DNA from: Woeseiaceae bacterium
GTDB taxonomy: Bacteria; Pseudomonadota; Gammaproteobacteria; Steroidobacterales; Woeseiaceae
NCBI GenBank assembly: GCA_024640365.1
Contig: JAHEFE010000011.1
Location: forward strand, 17,266-81,265
DNA: 64,000 nt
Reading direction: 5' to 3'
Shown here piece by piece: positions 18,427-27,780 of the stretch. Numbering within the stretch: the first letter of the stretch is position 1; every line of letters starts with the position of its first letter. The notes under the pieces are model-generated. The model was not told where the DNA came from. It made no database searches and saw nothing but the letters and a program-made list of their open reading frames with translations. A program made the translations under genes and the position numbers.

Positions 18427-19641
18427 ATGACAGAAACGATCGTCGTGGCAGGGGCGGGACATGCGGCCGGCCAATTGGTTACATCACTGCGACAAAAGCA
18501 ATTCGCTGGCAAAATCATCGTTGTCGGTGAAGAAGCCTACATCCCCTACCAGAGACCACCACTGTCAAAAAAATTCCTGGCGGGCGAAATGCCCCAGGAA
18601 AGACTCTACGTCAAGCCAGCTTCTTATTACGAATCCCATGACGTGGATCTGCGATTGTCAACGAGCGTCCAGACGATAGATCGCAATAACAAAACCATCA
18701 CATGCCTGAGCGGGGCGCCTATTGATTACGACAAACTGGTTCTGGCGCTCGGCGCACGTGTGCGGCGTCTGCCACTACCTGGTGCAAACATGGCTGGAGT
18801 TCATTACTTGCGCAGCATAGACGACGTCAAGGGAATGCAAGAGGCCATGCAACCGCGATCCCGACTTGTCATCATCGGTGCCGGATACATCGGCCTGGAG
18901 GTTGCGGCAGTGGCGGCCGAACTCGGCTTACACGTTACTGTCATCGAAGCCGAAGAACGTGTCCTTAGCCGCGTAGTTTCTCCACAGCTATCACACTTTT
19001 ATCAACTCGAGCACGAGGCACACGGTGTAACGCTGAAGCTGGCGACAGGCGTCAGCGCAATTGTGGGCGATGATCGGGTGCAAGCTGTAAGACTAAAGAA
19101 CGGAGACCAGATACCTGCCGACTTTGTCGTGATCGGAATTGGCGTTTTGCCGAATACCGAACTCGCTGAGAAATCAGGGCTGGAAGTCAACAACGGCATT
19201 GTGGTTGATGACCATTGCCGCACCAGTGATCCGAATATTTTCTCAATCGGCGACTGTACGATGCATCCAAACAGATTGCTGGGAAGATCATTGCGCCTTG
19301 AGTCCGTCCACAATGCACTGGAGCAGGCAAAGACAGCTGCCGCCAACTTACTCGGGGAAGATGTCAGTTACGCACAGGTCCCCTGGTTCTGGTCTGACCA
19401 ATACGATTTGAAACTTCAGATTGCCGGCTTATCACAAGGCTACGACGAAGCCATCACCCGTGGCGATCCCGCGACTCGATCTTTCGCATGTTGTTATTTG
19501 CGCCAGGGTCAACTAATCGCTGTAGATGCAGTTAACAGCCCAAGAGACTTCATGCAAGCGAAAGCATTGATCGCGGCCGGCAGCCGACCTGACAAAAAGA
19601 AACTTGGCGACGCGACGATTGCTTTGAAAGAATTTGCCTGA
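18427..19641 (+). CDS. FAD-dependent ferredoxin/rubredoxin reductase-like oxidoreductase
   Basis: A 404-residue flavoprotein of the putidaredoxin/rhodocoxin reductase group. The FAD motif is VVAGAGHAAGQ at the N-terminus, the NAD(H) motif VIIGAGYIGLEVAAVAAELG (near 150), and the second FAD motif IFSIGDCTMHPN (near 273). YIPYQRPPLSKKFLAGE and VPWFWSDQYDLKLQIAG are family signatures. These enzymes pass electrons from NADH to a 2Fe-2S ferredoxin or rubredoxin serving a P450 or Rieske oxygenase. No such partner is in the window. The SDR upstream is likely co-transcribed. Confidence 0.9.
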   Translation: MTETIVVAGAGHAAGQLVTSLRQKQFAGKIIVVGEEAYIPYQRPPLSKKFLAGEMPQERLYVKPASYYESHDVDLRLSTSVQTIDRNNKTITCLSGAPIDYDKLVLALGARVRRLPLPGANMAGVHYLRSIDDVKGMQEAMQPRSRLVIIGAGYIGLEVAAVAAELGLHVTVIEAEERVLSRVVSPQLSHFYQLEHEAHGVTLKLATGVSAIVGDDRVQAVRLKNGDQIPADFVVIGIGVLPNTELAEKSGLEVNNGIVVDDHCRTSDPNIFSIGDCTMHPNRLLGRSLRLESVHNALEQAKTAAANLLGEDVSYAQVPWFWSDQYDLKLQIAGLSQGYDEAITRGDPATRSFACCYLRQGQLIAVDAVNSPRDFMQAKALIAAGSRPDKKKLGDATIALKEFA

Positions 19642-19664
19642 CGACCTCCGGTTGCTGCCGCAGG

Positions 19665-20372
19665 CTAGTCAGATTCTTGTGTTGGTATTACGGCAACTGT
19701 CAATTTTGCCGTCTCCGCGATCGGTCCACTAGCGTCAGAAAACTTCGCGGCGTAGACGAACTCTACTGCCTCCGCAGAAACGCCACTTAATATGCCTGTT
19801 CCACCGGTAACTTTTGCGGTGCCGAGAGCGTTTGGCCCAACAGTCATATTACCGAACCACACTCCTTCCCACTCACCAGCATCACCAAACTTTATCAGGC
19901 TATTCAGCTTTGCGGGAATGATGACGCCCATCAGGTAGGGCCACTGATTTTCAGTTTGCTCTATAAATGCACTGCCCGCGTTTTTTGCATAAAGATGCCA
20001 AACACTGTTAACCAGCATTTTCCCGCCAAGAACACGGCTCTCGTCAGATAATGATGAAAACTTGACACCAACACCGACAGCCTTGTTTTCACTGTCGTGC
20101 AGTACCGTCACCAATGCCTCCGTGTCCCCAATTGTAGGCTCCCACAGTTCCTGCACCTTTACAGGAAAGGGCCGCACTCGTGAATTACCGTTATTCGTAA
20201 ACAGCAATGAATGAGTCGGGTTCAGCGAATAATTAAATTCGAAGCGTTGCGCATCGACCACTGCGAGCGGCGAAACTGTATGCGCCTTACCCATCGGGTT
20301 GAAATAAAGCGCGGTCAGGAATAGCACACAACCCGAAACGAACCCAAGCAATAATGACATCCAATTCTTCAT
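19665..20372 (-). CDS. Membrane-anchored protein of unknown function, paralogue B
   Basis: A 235-residue protein I do not recognise. An N-terminal hydrophobic helix (about residues 4-26, without a lipobox) anchors it or serves as an uncleaved signal; the rest should be periplasmic. The chain is mostly beta-like. It resembles the product of the overlapping upstream gene in several places: an internal VGVGVKFSSLSDES...SVWHLY segment and a later GTAKVTGGTGILSGVSAEAVEF segment. Its start overlaps the upstream stop by four bases, so translation is probably coupled. Confidence 0.7.
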   Translation of the reverse strand: MKNWMSLLLGFVSGCVLFLTALYFNPMGKAHTVSPLAVVDAQRFEFNYSLNPTHSLLFTNNGNSRVRPFPVKVQELWEPTIGDTEALVTVLHDSENKAVGVGVKFSSLSDESRVLGGKMLVNSVWHLYAKNAGSAFIEQTENQWPYLMGVIIPAKLNSLIKFGDAGEWEGVWFGNMTVGPNALGTAKVTGGTGILSGVSAEAVEFVYAAKFSDASGPIAETAKLTVAVIPTQESD

Positions 20373-20932
20373 TGCGCTTGCCCCGCACTCTGGGTCAAAA
20401 ACGACAATTCAATGGCGCTCTCCGGTTCCAGTGACAAACCGGCATCTTTTACGAAGCGCTCCGTAAGTTCTCCGGTAACTCCTTCAAAATTACCTGTCCC
20501 TTGTTTGATAGAACCGAGATATGCCCCGTCCGCAGTTCTTTCGCCAGACATCGCGACATAGATGTTGCCGCGGGCAGGCAAATGTAGCAGCCATTCAGAT
20601 ATTCGTTCTTTGGCTAAGTCCGAGCTAACCATGCGACTGGCGACTCCGATGACACGGCCGTTGATATCCCGAATCTTGAAGATATTGACCTGCATTCCAG
20701 GTAGAAATGAGGCGGCACTCCAATCGAGGTTGTCAGGTGTGGGATTTTGCTCGCTATCATCCAGGACGATATCCCGCGGGACGTTTATGCGAAACACTTC
20801 CTGACTGTAACCGTTAGGAATAACTTTGATTTGTGAGTTTTCACGCGTAAGCGCAACTGGATGGTATAGAGAAAAACCACCCCAAACAGTTGCTGCGCCA
20901 AGAAGGGCGCCCAAAAGGAATCTCTTAATCAC
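20369..20932 (-). CDS. Membrane-anchored protein of unknown function, paralogue A
   Basis: A 187-residue protein I do not recognise, with an N-terminal hydrophobic helix (about residues 4-24) and a probable periplasmic beta-rich body. The segments VIGVASRMVSSDLAKERISEW and LGSIKQGTGNFEGVTGELTERF align by eye with VGVKFSSLSDES...NSVWHLY and GTAKVTGGTGILSGVSAEAVEF of the gene it overlaps, suggesting an old tandem duplication. The GTGxFxGxxG pattern recalls dirigent/allene-oxide-cyclase-like barrels, but that is only a guess from motif shape. Confidence 0.7.
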   Translation of the reverse strand: MIKRFLLGALLGAATVWGGFSLYHPVALTRENSQIKVIPNGYSQEVFRINVPRDIVLDDSEQNPTPDNLDWSAASFLPGMQVNIFKIRDINGRVIGVASRMVSSDLAKERISEWLLHLPARGNIYVAMSGERTADGAYLGSIKQGTGNFEGVTGELTERFVKDAGLSLEPESAIELSFLTQSAGQAQ

Positions 20933-21174
20933 TGTATGCTGGCTCGCGTCTGTTGCATTTGTTGTTTTGCCAATTGCATGGAAACCGAGGCTTAAGTTTA
21001 GTTAAATTGGACCCAGCTTCCCAATACGGCTCAGCAAATATGTGACTTGGCGCACAATCCACGGCTGACGGTACGAAAATTTTCACAATATCGATCACAT
21101 TCCCCATGCAAACTTACCGTTCTCGGGTTCGCGAATAGTTTATTTTTATTGGTGCTAAAATATTACGCCTGAGA

Positions 21175-22740
21175 TTATTTTGCGTAATTTGCAAGGAATT
21201 GATCAAAACCCATCGTATCGGCGAGTTCGATTTGTTGTTGCTCACGAATTGATTTGACGGTTTCTTGTTCGAACTCTGCATGCCTTTGAGCGTCAATGGG
21301 GGCGAGTGAGCGAAAATATTCCCGATGACCGTGCGCACTCTGCAGTGCGTACTCGGTGAACGACATACCCGTATCTGATAACTCTTGAAGAAGTCGTGCA
21401 GAAGGTGTCGCGTCCTGGTGCTCGACGAGCGTCTTGAAACCCTCAACTGCCTGAGCAAAATTTGTGTCGCCATCACCCTGATCAATCAACTCCGCCACTG
21501 ACGCAACTTTACTGAAGATTTCACTCGCCCAGCTTTTTAGAGAAACCTCCCGGCCCGCTCTTTGCAATGTCAGGCCAGGCGTTCTTCCCTTCCGAGCAAC
21601 CAATGAGTGGTTGGCAACTGCATGATTCAATTCGTCATCCGAAAAATAGGGGCTATCTTCCAGCAAGCAGTACAACAAAAACGCCTCCATGAAACGAAGC
21701 TCATTTTGACTAATACCGGCCGGGTCAAAGATGTTCACATCGAGCGAACGAATTTCAACGTACTCGATACCCGCGCGCTCTAGCGCGTCGGTTGGTTTTT
21801 CCCCTGACATAGCAACGCGCTTGGGGCGCACTGGTGAATAATATTCATTCTCTATCTGGAGTAAATTGGCATTCAATTGTCGATACTCGCCGTCTACTTT
21901 TACGCCAAGCTCCTCGTAATGACGCAGTGGCGTGTGTATGGCTTTGCGAAGATCAGTAATATATTCGTCCAAAAAATTTAGTGAAATACTGACGCGTGAC
22001 TGAGTTTTATTGCTGTACCCCAAATCACTCATTCGTAATGATGTTCCAAAGGGCTCATACAACGTATCTTTATCCAAGATCGCTATTCCCGCGTTCTCGG
22101 CCCCGGCAAAACATCGTGCAACCGCCGGCGAAGACCCAAATAGGTAGAGAACCAGCCAGCCCATGCGGCGAAAATTTCTGATCAGGCCAAGATAGGCCTC
22201 TGAGCGGCACGCAGCGGAGTCGCCGCCGGTCTCGCAGATTTCCTGGTGGAACAGCCAAAACTGGTCTGGCACCGAATAATTAAAGTGCACGCCGGCAATG
22301 GTCTGCATCAATCTGCCATAGCGTAGTCCAAGGCCATTGCGATACAAGGTCTTCATTCGCCCCAGGTTTGAACTACCGTAGTGGGCCAATGGAACTTCCG
22401 CATCGCTCGCGATGCAGCAAGGCATACTCGCCACCCACAACAATTCGTCATCCAGGTTTTCAAAAGTAAACTGATGTATATCGCAGAGAAAACGAAGCGT
22501 TTCCCAGCTATGAGTAAATGCTGGCGTAACAAACTCGAGTAGTGATTCAGAGAAATCGGTGGTGATAAATTTGTTGGTCAGTGGAGAGCCCAGCCCCGCA
22601 GGATGCAAGCGCCTGGACAATTCGCCGTTCGGGCTGACCCGTAGTGCTTCCTTCTCGATGCCTTTACGCCCGCCCCAAAGGGTTTCTGGCTGACCCCTGG
22701 AAACCAATTGCGCTATGCGCTTATCGAAAATCGAGCTCAA
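21175..22740 (-). CDS. gshA: Glutamate-cysteine ligase
   Basis: A 521-residue proteobacterial-type glutamate-cysteine ligase, which joins glutamate and cysteine with ATP in the first and rate-limiting step of glutathione synthesis. Family marks include KGIEKEALRVSPNG near residue 27, TTDFSESLLEFVTP, YGRLMQTIAGVHFNYSVPD, SLDVNIFDPAGI and FGTSLRMSDLGY. Length matches E. coli GshA (518). gshB is not in the window. Nothing suggests operon partners; 242 bases separate its stop from the start of the co-directional membrane-anchored gene downstream. Confidence 0.96.
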   Translation of the reverse strand: MSSIFDKRIAQLVSRGQPETLWGGRKGIEKEALRVSPNGELSRRLHPAGLGSPLTNKFITTDFSESLLEFVTPAFTHSWETLRFLCDIHQFTFENLDDELLWVASMPCCIASDAEVPLAHYGSSNLGRMKTLYRNGLGLRYGRLMQTIAGVHFNYSVPDQFWLFHQEICETGGDSAACRSEAYLGLIRNFRRMGWLVLYLFGSSPAVARCFAGAENAGIAILDKDTLYEPFGTSLRMSDLGYSNKTQSRVSISLNFLDEYITDLRKAIHTPLRHYEELGVKVDGEYRQLNANLLQIENEYYSPVRPKRVAMSGEKPTDALERAGIEYVEIRSLDVNIFDPAGISQNELRFMEAFLLYCLLEDSPYFSDDELNHAVANHSLVARKGRTPGLTLQRAGREVSLKSWASEIFSKVASVAELIDQGDGDTNFAQAVEGFKTLVEHQDATPSARLLQELSDTGMSFTEYALQSAHGHREYFRSLAPIDAQRHAEFEQETVKSIREQQQIELADTMGFDQFLANYAK

Positions 22741-23020
22741 TTAACACCTACCTCTGGCTGCCTTTGGCCTGAAGCGTTTTCTAGGGCATCAGGAGCAGCC
22801 CCGACTATACCTCCACCCACCAACAGTGCCAACGATTTCAAAGACCTCAGCGGAGCCACCATAGCCGTTATTGGTCGTTACCATGTCGTTCTTGGAGCAT
22901 GGGCGCGCACGTAATCGCCAGCGCTGGTGGAGAGCCATATGCCAAGATAAACATTATGGCGAAATTGGTAGTAACATGACCGCGAGCCGACATTCGCTAC
23001 AAGAGGGGGATCAAGAGATC

Positions 23021-23428
23021 ATGGCTGATTCAAAAATGCGTCGACTGCTCGATCGCGGCAGTGAGAAATCAACGCTCATAAGTGATGGCTGTAAAATCAC
23101 TGGCAATATCGCCGGGAGCGGAAGTTATTTCATCAGCGGACATGTCGACGGTGACTGTGATATCGAAGGCTCATTAACCATTTCTCAAAATGGTCTTTGG
23201 ACTGGCGGTATCCGTGCCAGGAATATTGTTATTGCCGGAACAGTTGAAGGAGACGTTTGCGCCGCGGGCAAAGTTGAAATCAATCAGAGCGCACGCATAA
23301 ACGGATCCGTAACCGGTGTGTCCATTGCAGTTGCCGAGGGCGCAATCGTTCAAGGCACCATGCAGACCAGCGGCAAACATGAGCCGCAGCAATTTCAGGA
23401 AAAACGGGGATCCGACAAGCAAAAATGA
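23021..23428 (+). CDS. Bactofilin (polymer-forming cytoskeletal protein)
   Basis: A 135-residue bactofilin. The core (about residues 22-110) is a right-handed beta-helix visible as repeating strands: STLISDGCKITGNI, GSYFISGHVDGDCDIEG, SLTISQNGLWTGGI, IVIAGTVEGDVCA, VEINQSARINGSV. Bactofilins assemble nucleotide-independent filaments at the membrane and organise cell-wall enzymes or cell shape. I favour ATG 23021, preceded by AAGAGGGGG; ATG 22976 in the same frame would add 15 residues. A Gln/Lys-rich unstructured tail ends the protein. No M23 peptidase partner is adjacent. Confidence 0.85.
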   Translation: MADSKMRRLLDRGSEKSTLISDGCKITGNIAGSGSYFISGHVDGDCDIEGSLTISQNGLWTGGIRARNIVIAGTVEGDVCAAGKVEINQSARINGSVTGVSIAVAEGAIVQGTMQTSGKHEPQQFQEKRGSDKQK

Positions 23429-23727
23429 GGTCGCCGGACTGGCTAGCGCGCCACGCCGCCTGCCAACTAACAATACCGGCCCAATCATGGAGTAGCGATG
23501 CTATTTCTTCATATGCATTATTTATCCCACTAATGCAAATTTAGTGATGAGTGAGAATGAGTTGTGGGGTGCTAAACTGACTACCGTGTTCGAGCACGAT
23601 GATCTTCAATACTGACAGACAGAATCTCGAACCGGGTCAAGAACGATCACTAAAAATAAAACAAAGGTCTTAGCGGCGTGCGGAAATAAGCCATGTTGCT
23701 GCGACTGACCCAGGAAAGTCTCATAAG

Positions 23728-26181
23728 ATGCCTAATACACTTCTACCCAGATATCGATTATTAGCGTTAGCGCTGGCGATGACCGTGATGGGCGTTTTGC
23801 TGACGGTATTCTACATCCAATACAACAGAACGGCTGGCGAGCTATTGCAAATCAGCATTGATGAGCAAAGACAAATACTTGAAGCAAGTTTTGAGCGCCG
23901 TGCACGCGCCCAACTACATCAAGTCGCGCATAAGTTTGGTGACGTTGAGAATGCGGAAGACAGCAACGTCATTCAACGAATTCTCAACGACTCCCTGGAA
24001 CACAACGCGAACTTTTCGGGACTGCGCCTGATAACAAACGACGGCCGCGACATTTCTTCTGGAGACATTCCGGAAATGGAAGTCTCCGATAATGCAAAAT
24101 GGTTACCCGATAAAATGCTCCTGACTTACCAGGTTGATGTCAGCGATGTGTCGCTTGGGTTGCTGGAAGGTAGCTTTGCCGATGACAGTCTAAAAACCGA
24201 TCTCTATGATTTCACCGAAAGAATGCGCAACAAGGATCTGGAGCGAAAGCAAAATACGCTCTTTTGGATTGCGGCCGCCTCCCTGCTAAGCCTCACTGGA
24301 ATCGGAGTATTGATTTGGGTAATCGCCAATAATTTTTCTCGACGCGTCACAGCGATCAAGGAAGAGGTGCGAAAGTTGAGCAGTGCCGATTACGGTGAAC
24401 CTCTCCCACGCCAGCAAGGTGACGAGCTGGGGGAGCTCGCACGTGTCTTTAATGACATGCGGGACAGGCTTCGTGACACAACCATTTCCAGAGACTATCT
24501 GGATAATGTACTAAGGAACATGAATGAAGCCATTGTAATTACGTCTGGAGACGGCGTTATTGTGCGAGTCAATGATGCCTTGTTACGTATGCTCCATTTT
24601 AGTGAAGACGAATTGATGGGCACGCCGCTCGCAGACATTATCGACGTTAAGCAGGGAGGAGCATTAACCGTCGAAGAACATATGGAAATACCGCACGAAG
24701 CATTTTTTCTAACGAAAGAAGGCACGTCGCTGCCCGTGTCCTACACAGGCTCAACAATTACCCCGGGCGAAGGCATGGTGGGTCGGCATATCTACGCAGC
24801 GCAGAATACAACCGAGAGACGCCGCGCCGAACAACGCATTCGTTATCTTGCCAGAATAGACGCGCTCACCAAAGTGCCCAACCGAATGCAGTTTCAGCAT
24901 TTGTTGCAACGAGCCATAGCGCGCTCCCGTCGCGCGCAGCGCAGAATTTCGTTGCTGTACATAGACATTGATCATTTCAAAGAAATCAATGACACATTTG
25001 GCCACTTAGCGGGCGACGCAACGCTTGAAACGCTGACTGAACGACTGACGGCCGCCCTTCCGGAACAATCTATTATTGGCCGACTTGCTGGTGACGAATT
25101 CGCGATTATCGTTAATGACGGCGAAAGCACTTTAGCTGCGAATTCTGAATCGCTCGACCTACTCGCGCGCGGCCTGCTAGATAGATTAGCAGAGCCCTTT
25201 TACGTGCAGGGCCAGGAGGTCTTCATGACCGCCAGCATGGGCATCGCACACTACCCCGAAGATGCCGCGAATGTAATAGACCTGATTCGAAATGCAGACG
25301 CAGCCCTCTATCATTCCAAGAAAGCCGGCGGCAATGTTTTCTCTAGCTATGCGCCTGAAATGAATGAAGCGGCAGTAGAGCGGCTAATGACCAAGAGCAA
25401 ATTGAAGCGCGCGTTCGAGCGCAATGAATTACTGGTACATTATCAACCCAAGTACAATATTGAAACCGGAGCGATTTTTGGCGCGGAAGCGCTGGTCCGT
25501 TGGGAATTGCCGGAACGCGGCTTAATCTTACCGTCAGACTTTATACCGCTTGCTGAAGAAACCAATCTAATTATTGAAATTGGCGAATGGGTTCTAAACA
25601 GGGTGTGCGCAGATTTCCGCTACTGGCAACACTCCGTAGGCTCGCCTGGAAGAGTGTCGGTCAATCTTTCGTTAAAACAACTCAAACAGCCCAATTTCAT
25701 CGCACGTATTAGCGAAATATTGAAGCGCCACGGCGTTTCGCCGACATCATTGGAGCTGGAAATAACCGAAACGACATTGATGGAAAATCCTGAGCGCACT
25801 ATTAAAATTCTCAATGAGCTTTACGCGCTTGGATTGCACCTTGCGATCGATGATTTCGGTACTGGCTACTCGTCGCTCAGCGCTTTGCAGCAATTCCCTA
25901 TCGACACATTGAAAATTGACCAGTCTTTCGTGAGAGATGTCGTCAGCAACCCCGATGACGCAACGATTGTTGGCACAATAATTCACATGGGACGCAGCTT
26001 GAAGATGGCCGTAGTCGCAGAAGGTGTCGAGACCGAACAGCAATTGAATTTTCTGCAGACCCAGGACTGCACCTATGTGCAAGGACATTTATTTGGCGAC
26101 GCGATGAGCGCCGACAACTACCTTGAACTACTACTGTCGCAGGCAGAGGGGACTGACTCTCACCGGGCTCTGTTCACATAG
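23728..26181 (+). CDS. HAMP-PAS-GGDEF-EAL cyclic-di-GMP signalling protein
   Basis: An 817-residue inner-membrane protein. Two membrane helices (about 8-30 and 178-200) flank a periplasmic sensor of some 145 residues, followed by HAMP (200-250), PAS (about 258-370), GGDEF (about 385-550) and EAL (about 560-810) domains. The cyclase motif reads AGDEF instead of GGDEF, with no RxxD inhibitory site ahead of it. The phosphodiesterase domain has EALVRW, NLSLKQL, ELEITETTLM, DDFGTGYSSL, KIDQSFV and EGVET, so it looks catalytic. The protein probably hydrolyses c-di-GMP; whether it also makes it is uncertain. Monocistronic. Confidence 0.93.
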   Translation: MPNTLLPRYRLLALALAMTVMGVLLTVFYIQYNRTAGELLQISIDEQRQILEASFERRARAQLHQVAHKFGDVENAEDSNVIQRILNDSLEHNANFSGLRLITNDGRDISSGDIPEMEVSDNAKWLPDKMLLTYQVDVSDVSLGLLEGSFADDSLKTDLYDFTERMRNKDLERKQNTLFWIAAASLLSLTGIGVLIWVIANNFSRRVTAIKEEVRKLSSADYGEPLPRQQGDELGELARVFNDMRDRLRDTTISRDYLDNVLRNMNEAIVITSGDGVIVRVNDALLRMLHFSEDELMGTPLADIIDVKQGGALTVEEHMEIPHEAFFLTKEGTSLPVSYTGSTITPGEGMVGRHIYAAQNTTERRRAEQRIRYLARIDALTKVPNRMQFQHLLQRAIARSRRAQRRISLLYIDIDHFKEINDTFGHLAGDATLETLTERLTAALPEQSIIGRLAGDEFAIIVNDGESTLAANSESLDLLARGLLDRLAEPFYVQGQEVFMTASMGIAHYPEDAANVIDLIRNADAALYHSKKAGGNVFSSYAPEMNEAAVERLMTKSKLKRAFERNELLVHYQPKYNIETGAIFGAEALVRWELPERGLILPSDFIPLAEETNLIIEIGEWVLNRVCADFRYWQHSVGSPGRVSVNLSLKQLKQPNFIARISEILKRHGVSPTSLELEITETTLMENPERTIKILNELYALGLHLAIDDFGTGYSSLSALQQFPIDTLKIDQSFVRDVVSNPDDATIVGTIIHMGRSLKMAVVAEGVETEQQLNFLQTQDCTYVQGHLFGDAMSADNYLELLLSQAEGTDSHRALFT

Positions 26182-26356
26182 ACTCATTCCAAGCGGCCCT
26201 AGCGCCATCACAGCAGCTATAACTTACTGACTTTGCGCATTATTTTTCGGCACTTTTCACGCGCTTGGAAAACTGCTTAAATATTCAACCCCGACACCCA
26301 ACCAATGGCACAAATCGAACGAATGACCGTCGATGCCGATTGAGAATACGTTAACT

Positions 26357-26731
26357 ATGAATAAATTGATCAGAACAGCCATACTTTTCACCCTACTTGT
26401 GGGCTCTACCGCCGCTGTGGCTTGTGACTATCCGGATCGCGCCCAGCTACCAAATGGCTCGACTGCGACGAAACAGGAAATGATTGATGGCGTCAAATCG
26501 ATCAAAGCGTGGCAACAAGCATTGGTCGAATATCGCGTGTGTATAGATGATGAGACAAATTCGCAGATCGCCGCTCTCGCCGAGACCGGAGCCTCAGCTG
26601 AGGAGCAAGCAGCGGGCGCCGAGGCTCTCAAGAAAAAGCTGATTGAAAAACATGATGCTAGTGTAGAGGACGAACAGACGCTGGCCGCAGAGTTTAACGA
26701 GCAACTCGGACTCTATAAGCAAAGACAGTAG
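26357..26731 (+). CDS. Small exported protein of unknown function
   Basis: A 124-residue protein with a signal peptide (about residues 1-22, ending near AAVACDYP) and an alpha-helical, Glu/Ala-rich mature part (AALAETGASAEEQAAGAEALKKKLIEKH). Two cysteines (in ACDYP and RVCIDDE) could form a disulfide. I do not recognise the family. I start at ATG 26357 (MNKLIRTAIL), which begins the signal peptide; an in-frame ATG at 26333 would place eight polar residues before it. Confidence 0.7.
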   Translation: MNKLIRTAILFTLLVGSTAAVACDYPDRAQLPNGSTATKQEMIDGVKSIKAWQQALVEYRVCIDDETNSQIAALAETGASAEEQAAGAEALKKKLIEKHDASVEDEQTLAAEFNEQLGLYKQRQ

Positions 26732-26747
26732 TTAGCTTGGCGAAAAG

Positions 26748-26806
26748 CAGCGGTCGTCGTGAGAAGCTGGTTTATTGCTAAGTTTTCGCACTCGCCGCTG
26801 TTTTTT
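26748..26806 (+). terminator. Possible terminator between the exported protein and the psp operon
   Basis: CAGCGG (26748-26753) can pair with CCGCTG (26795-26800), which is followed by six T, but the loop is long and a competing GCGAAAA/TTTTCGC pairing exists. Confidence 0.3.
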
Positions 26807-26845
26807 GTTGCAATCCATCAATGCGCATCATTCAGGCCCGCTCTC

Positions 26846-27067
26846 TTATAGGGAATCGATCTGCTTTTTCAGATCGACGCTCTTTTCGGTAACAATTCGT
26901 TCCAATACCCGAATACGCTCTTCCAGGCGTTCAATTTTCTCCATCGCTTCATCAACCTCGGCGTCTCGAGATCCGCCAACGTCGCGCTTATCAATGTACG
27001 CGTGCAAAATCCTGAAGAAACCTGCCAAAGCGATTATGCAGATAACGAATACAAATGTGCCGTTCAT
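26846..27067 (-). CDS. PspB-like small membrane protein (second copy)
   Basis: A 73-residue protein with one N-terminal membrane helix (about 3-24) followed by a coiled coil (EKIERLEERIRVLERIVTEKSVDLKKQIDSL). The layout matches PspB, whose C-terminal phrase is of the type RIxxLExIL, and it closes the psp operon, 33 bases after the second pspC-like gene. By analogy it may help PspC sense membrane stress and hold PspA, but that is inference. AGGAAATT precedes the ATG. Confidence 0.7.
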   Translation of the reverse strand: MNGTFVFVICIIALAGFFRILHAYIDKRDVGGSRDAEVDEAMEKIERLEERIRVLERIVTEKSVDLKKQIDSL

Positions 27068-27100
27068 ATTAATTTCCTGTTAAGTGCACCAGGATGCTTA

Positions 27101-27487
27101 TCAAAGTTTCCTGAACTCCTGATCCAGTGTATATCTTGATGAGGTTACATACCGCTCGATTTTCGCGAGCCTGCTCTCCATGGCCTGAAAGCGCCTGCGC
27201 ACCTCTCCCATGGTGCGACGCGGTTCGGCCCGCAGCGCACGTCTGAATTCGGGGTCGTATTCATCGTACCGCGGATCCGCAGAGCGCGCCGGCACGAGTA
27301 GTACGACACCAACATAAATTAGCAATGTCATGGGCATCGCAACCAGAAAGGCAATAAACACAAGCAGCCTGGTTACCCGAAGGTTGAATCCGAAGTAATC
27401 AGCGAGTCCTGCACACACGCCGCCAATCATTGCATTGCTTCGACTCCGATAGAAACGCCGGGTAGGAATAGACTGATGATTTCTCAT
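27101..27487 (-). CDS. PspC domain protein (second copy)
   Basis: A 128-residue PspC-type inner-membrane protein. The N-terminal motif RSRSNAMIGGVCAGLADYFGFN is the PspC signature, followed by two membrane segments (about 35-75) and a cytoplasmic or periplasmic tail with a predicted helix (GEVRRRFQAMESRLAKIERYV). I start at ATG 27487, with GGAGG upstream and a four-base ATGA overlap with the preceding pspC gene; a TTG four codons earlier is less likely. The operon carries two PspC-type genes. Confidence 0.88.
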   Translation of the reverse strand: MRNHQSIPTRRFYRSRSNAMIGGVCAGLADYFGFNLRVTRLLVFIAFLVAMPMTLLIYVGVVLLVPARSADPRYDEYDPEFRRALRAEPRRTMGEVRRRFQAMESRLAKIERYVTSSRYTLDQEFRKL

Positions 27488-27780
27488 GAGTGCCTCCAAT
27501 TGTTAGAACTTCCATTTTTCCGCCAGAACTCTTGCTCTGCGAAACGCCCGGAGTAAACAAGAGGCTTCGATCGAAACAAAACGGCTGCAATCAAATAGGC
27601 AATCACGCTGAAGCCCGTAAACAACCATAGGCTAATGACAGCTACTATGCGAACCGCAATAACACCAAAACCACAATAGTCCGCAATCCCCGCGCAGACT
27701 CCGAAGATCCAGCCGTTCTCTCTGTCTTTATAGAGGCGGCGTGCATACTCGAATGACGAGCGACCGTCGTAACGACTCAT
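27484..27780 (-). CDS. pspC: Phage shock protein C
   Basis: A 98-residue PspC-type protein. KDRENGWIFGVCAGIADYCGFG is the family signature, followed by two hydrophobic segments (about 40-70). PspC senses envelope stress with PspB and draws PspA away from PspF. The start is ATG 27780, preceded by GGAGGAAGAGG and overlapping the pspB stop by four bases (ATGA). The C-terminus is short compared with the second copy downstream. Confidence 0.88.
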   Translation of the reverse strand: MSRYDGRSSFEYARRLYKDRENGWIFGVCAGIADYCGFGVIAVRIVAVISLWLFTGFSVIAYLIAAVLFRSKPLVYSGRFAEQEFWRKNGSSNNWRHS

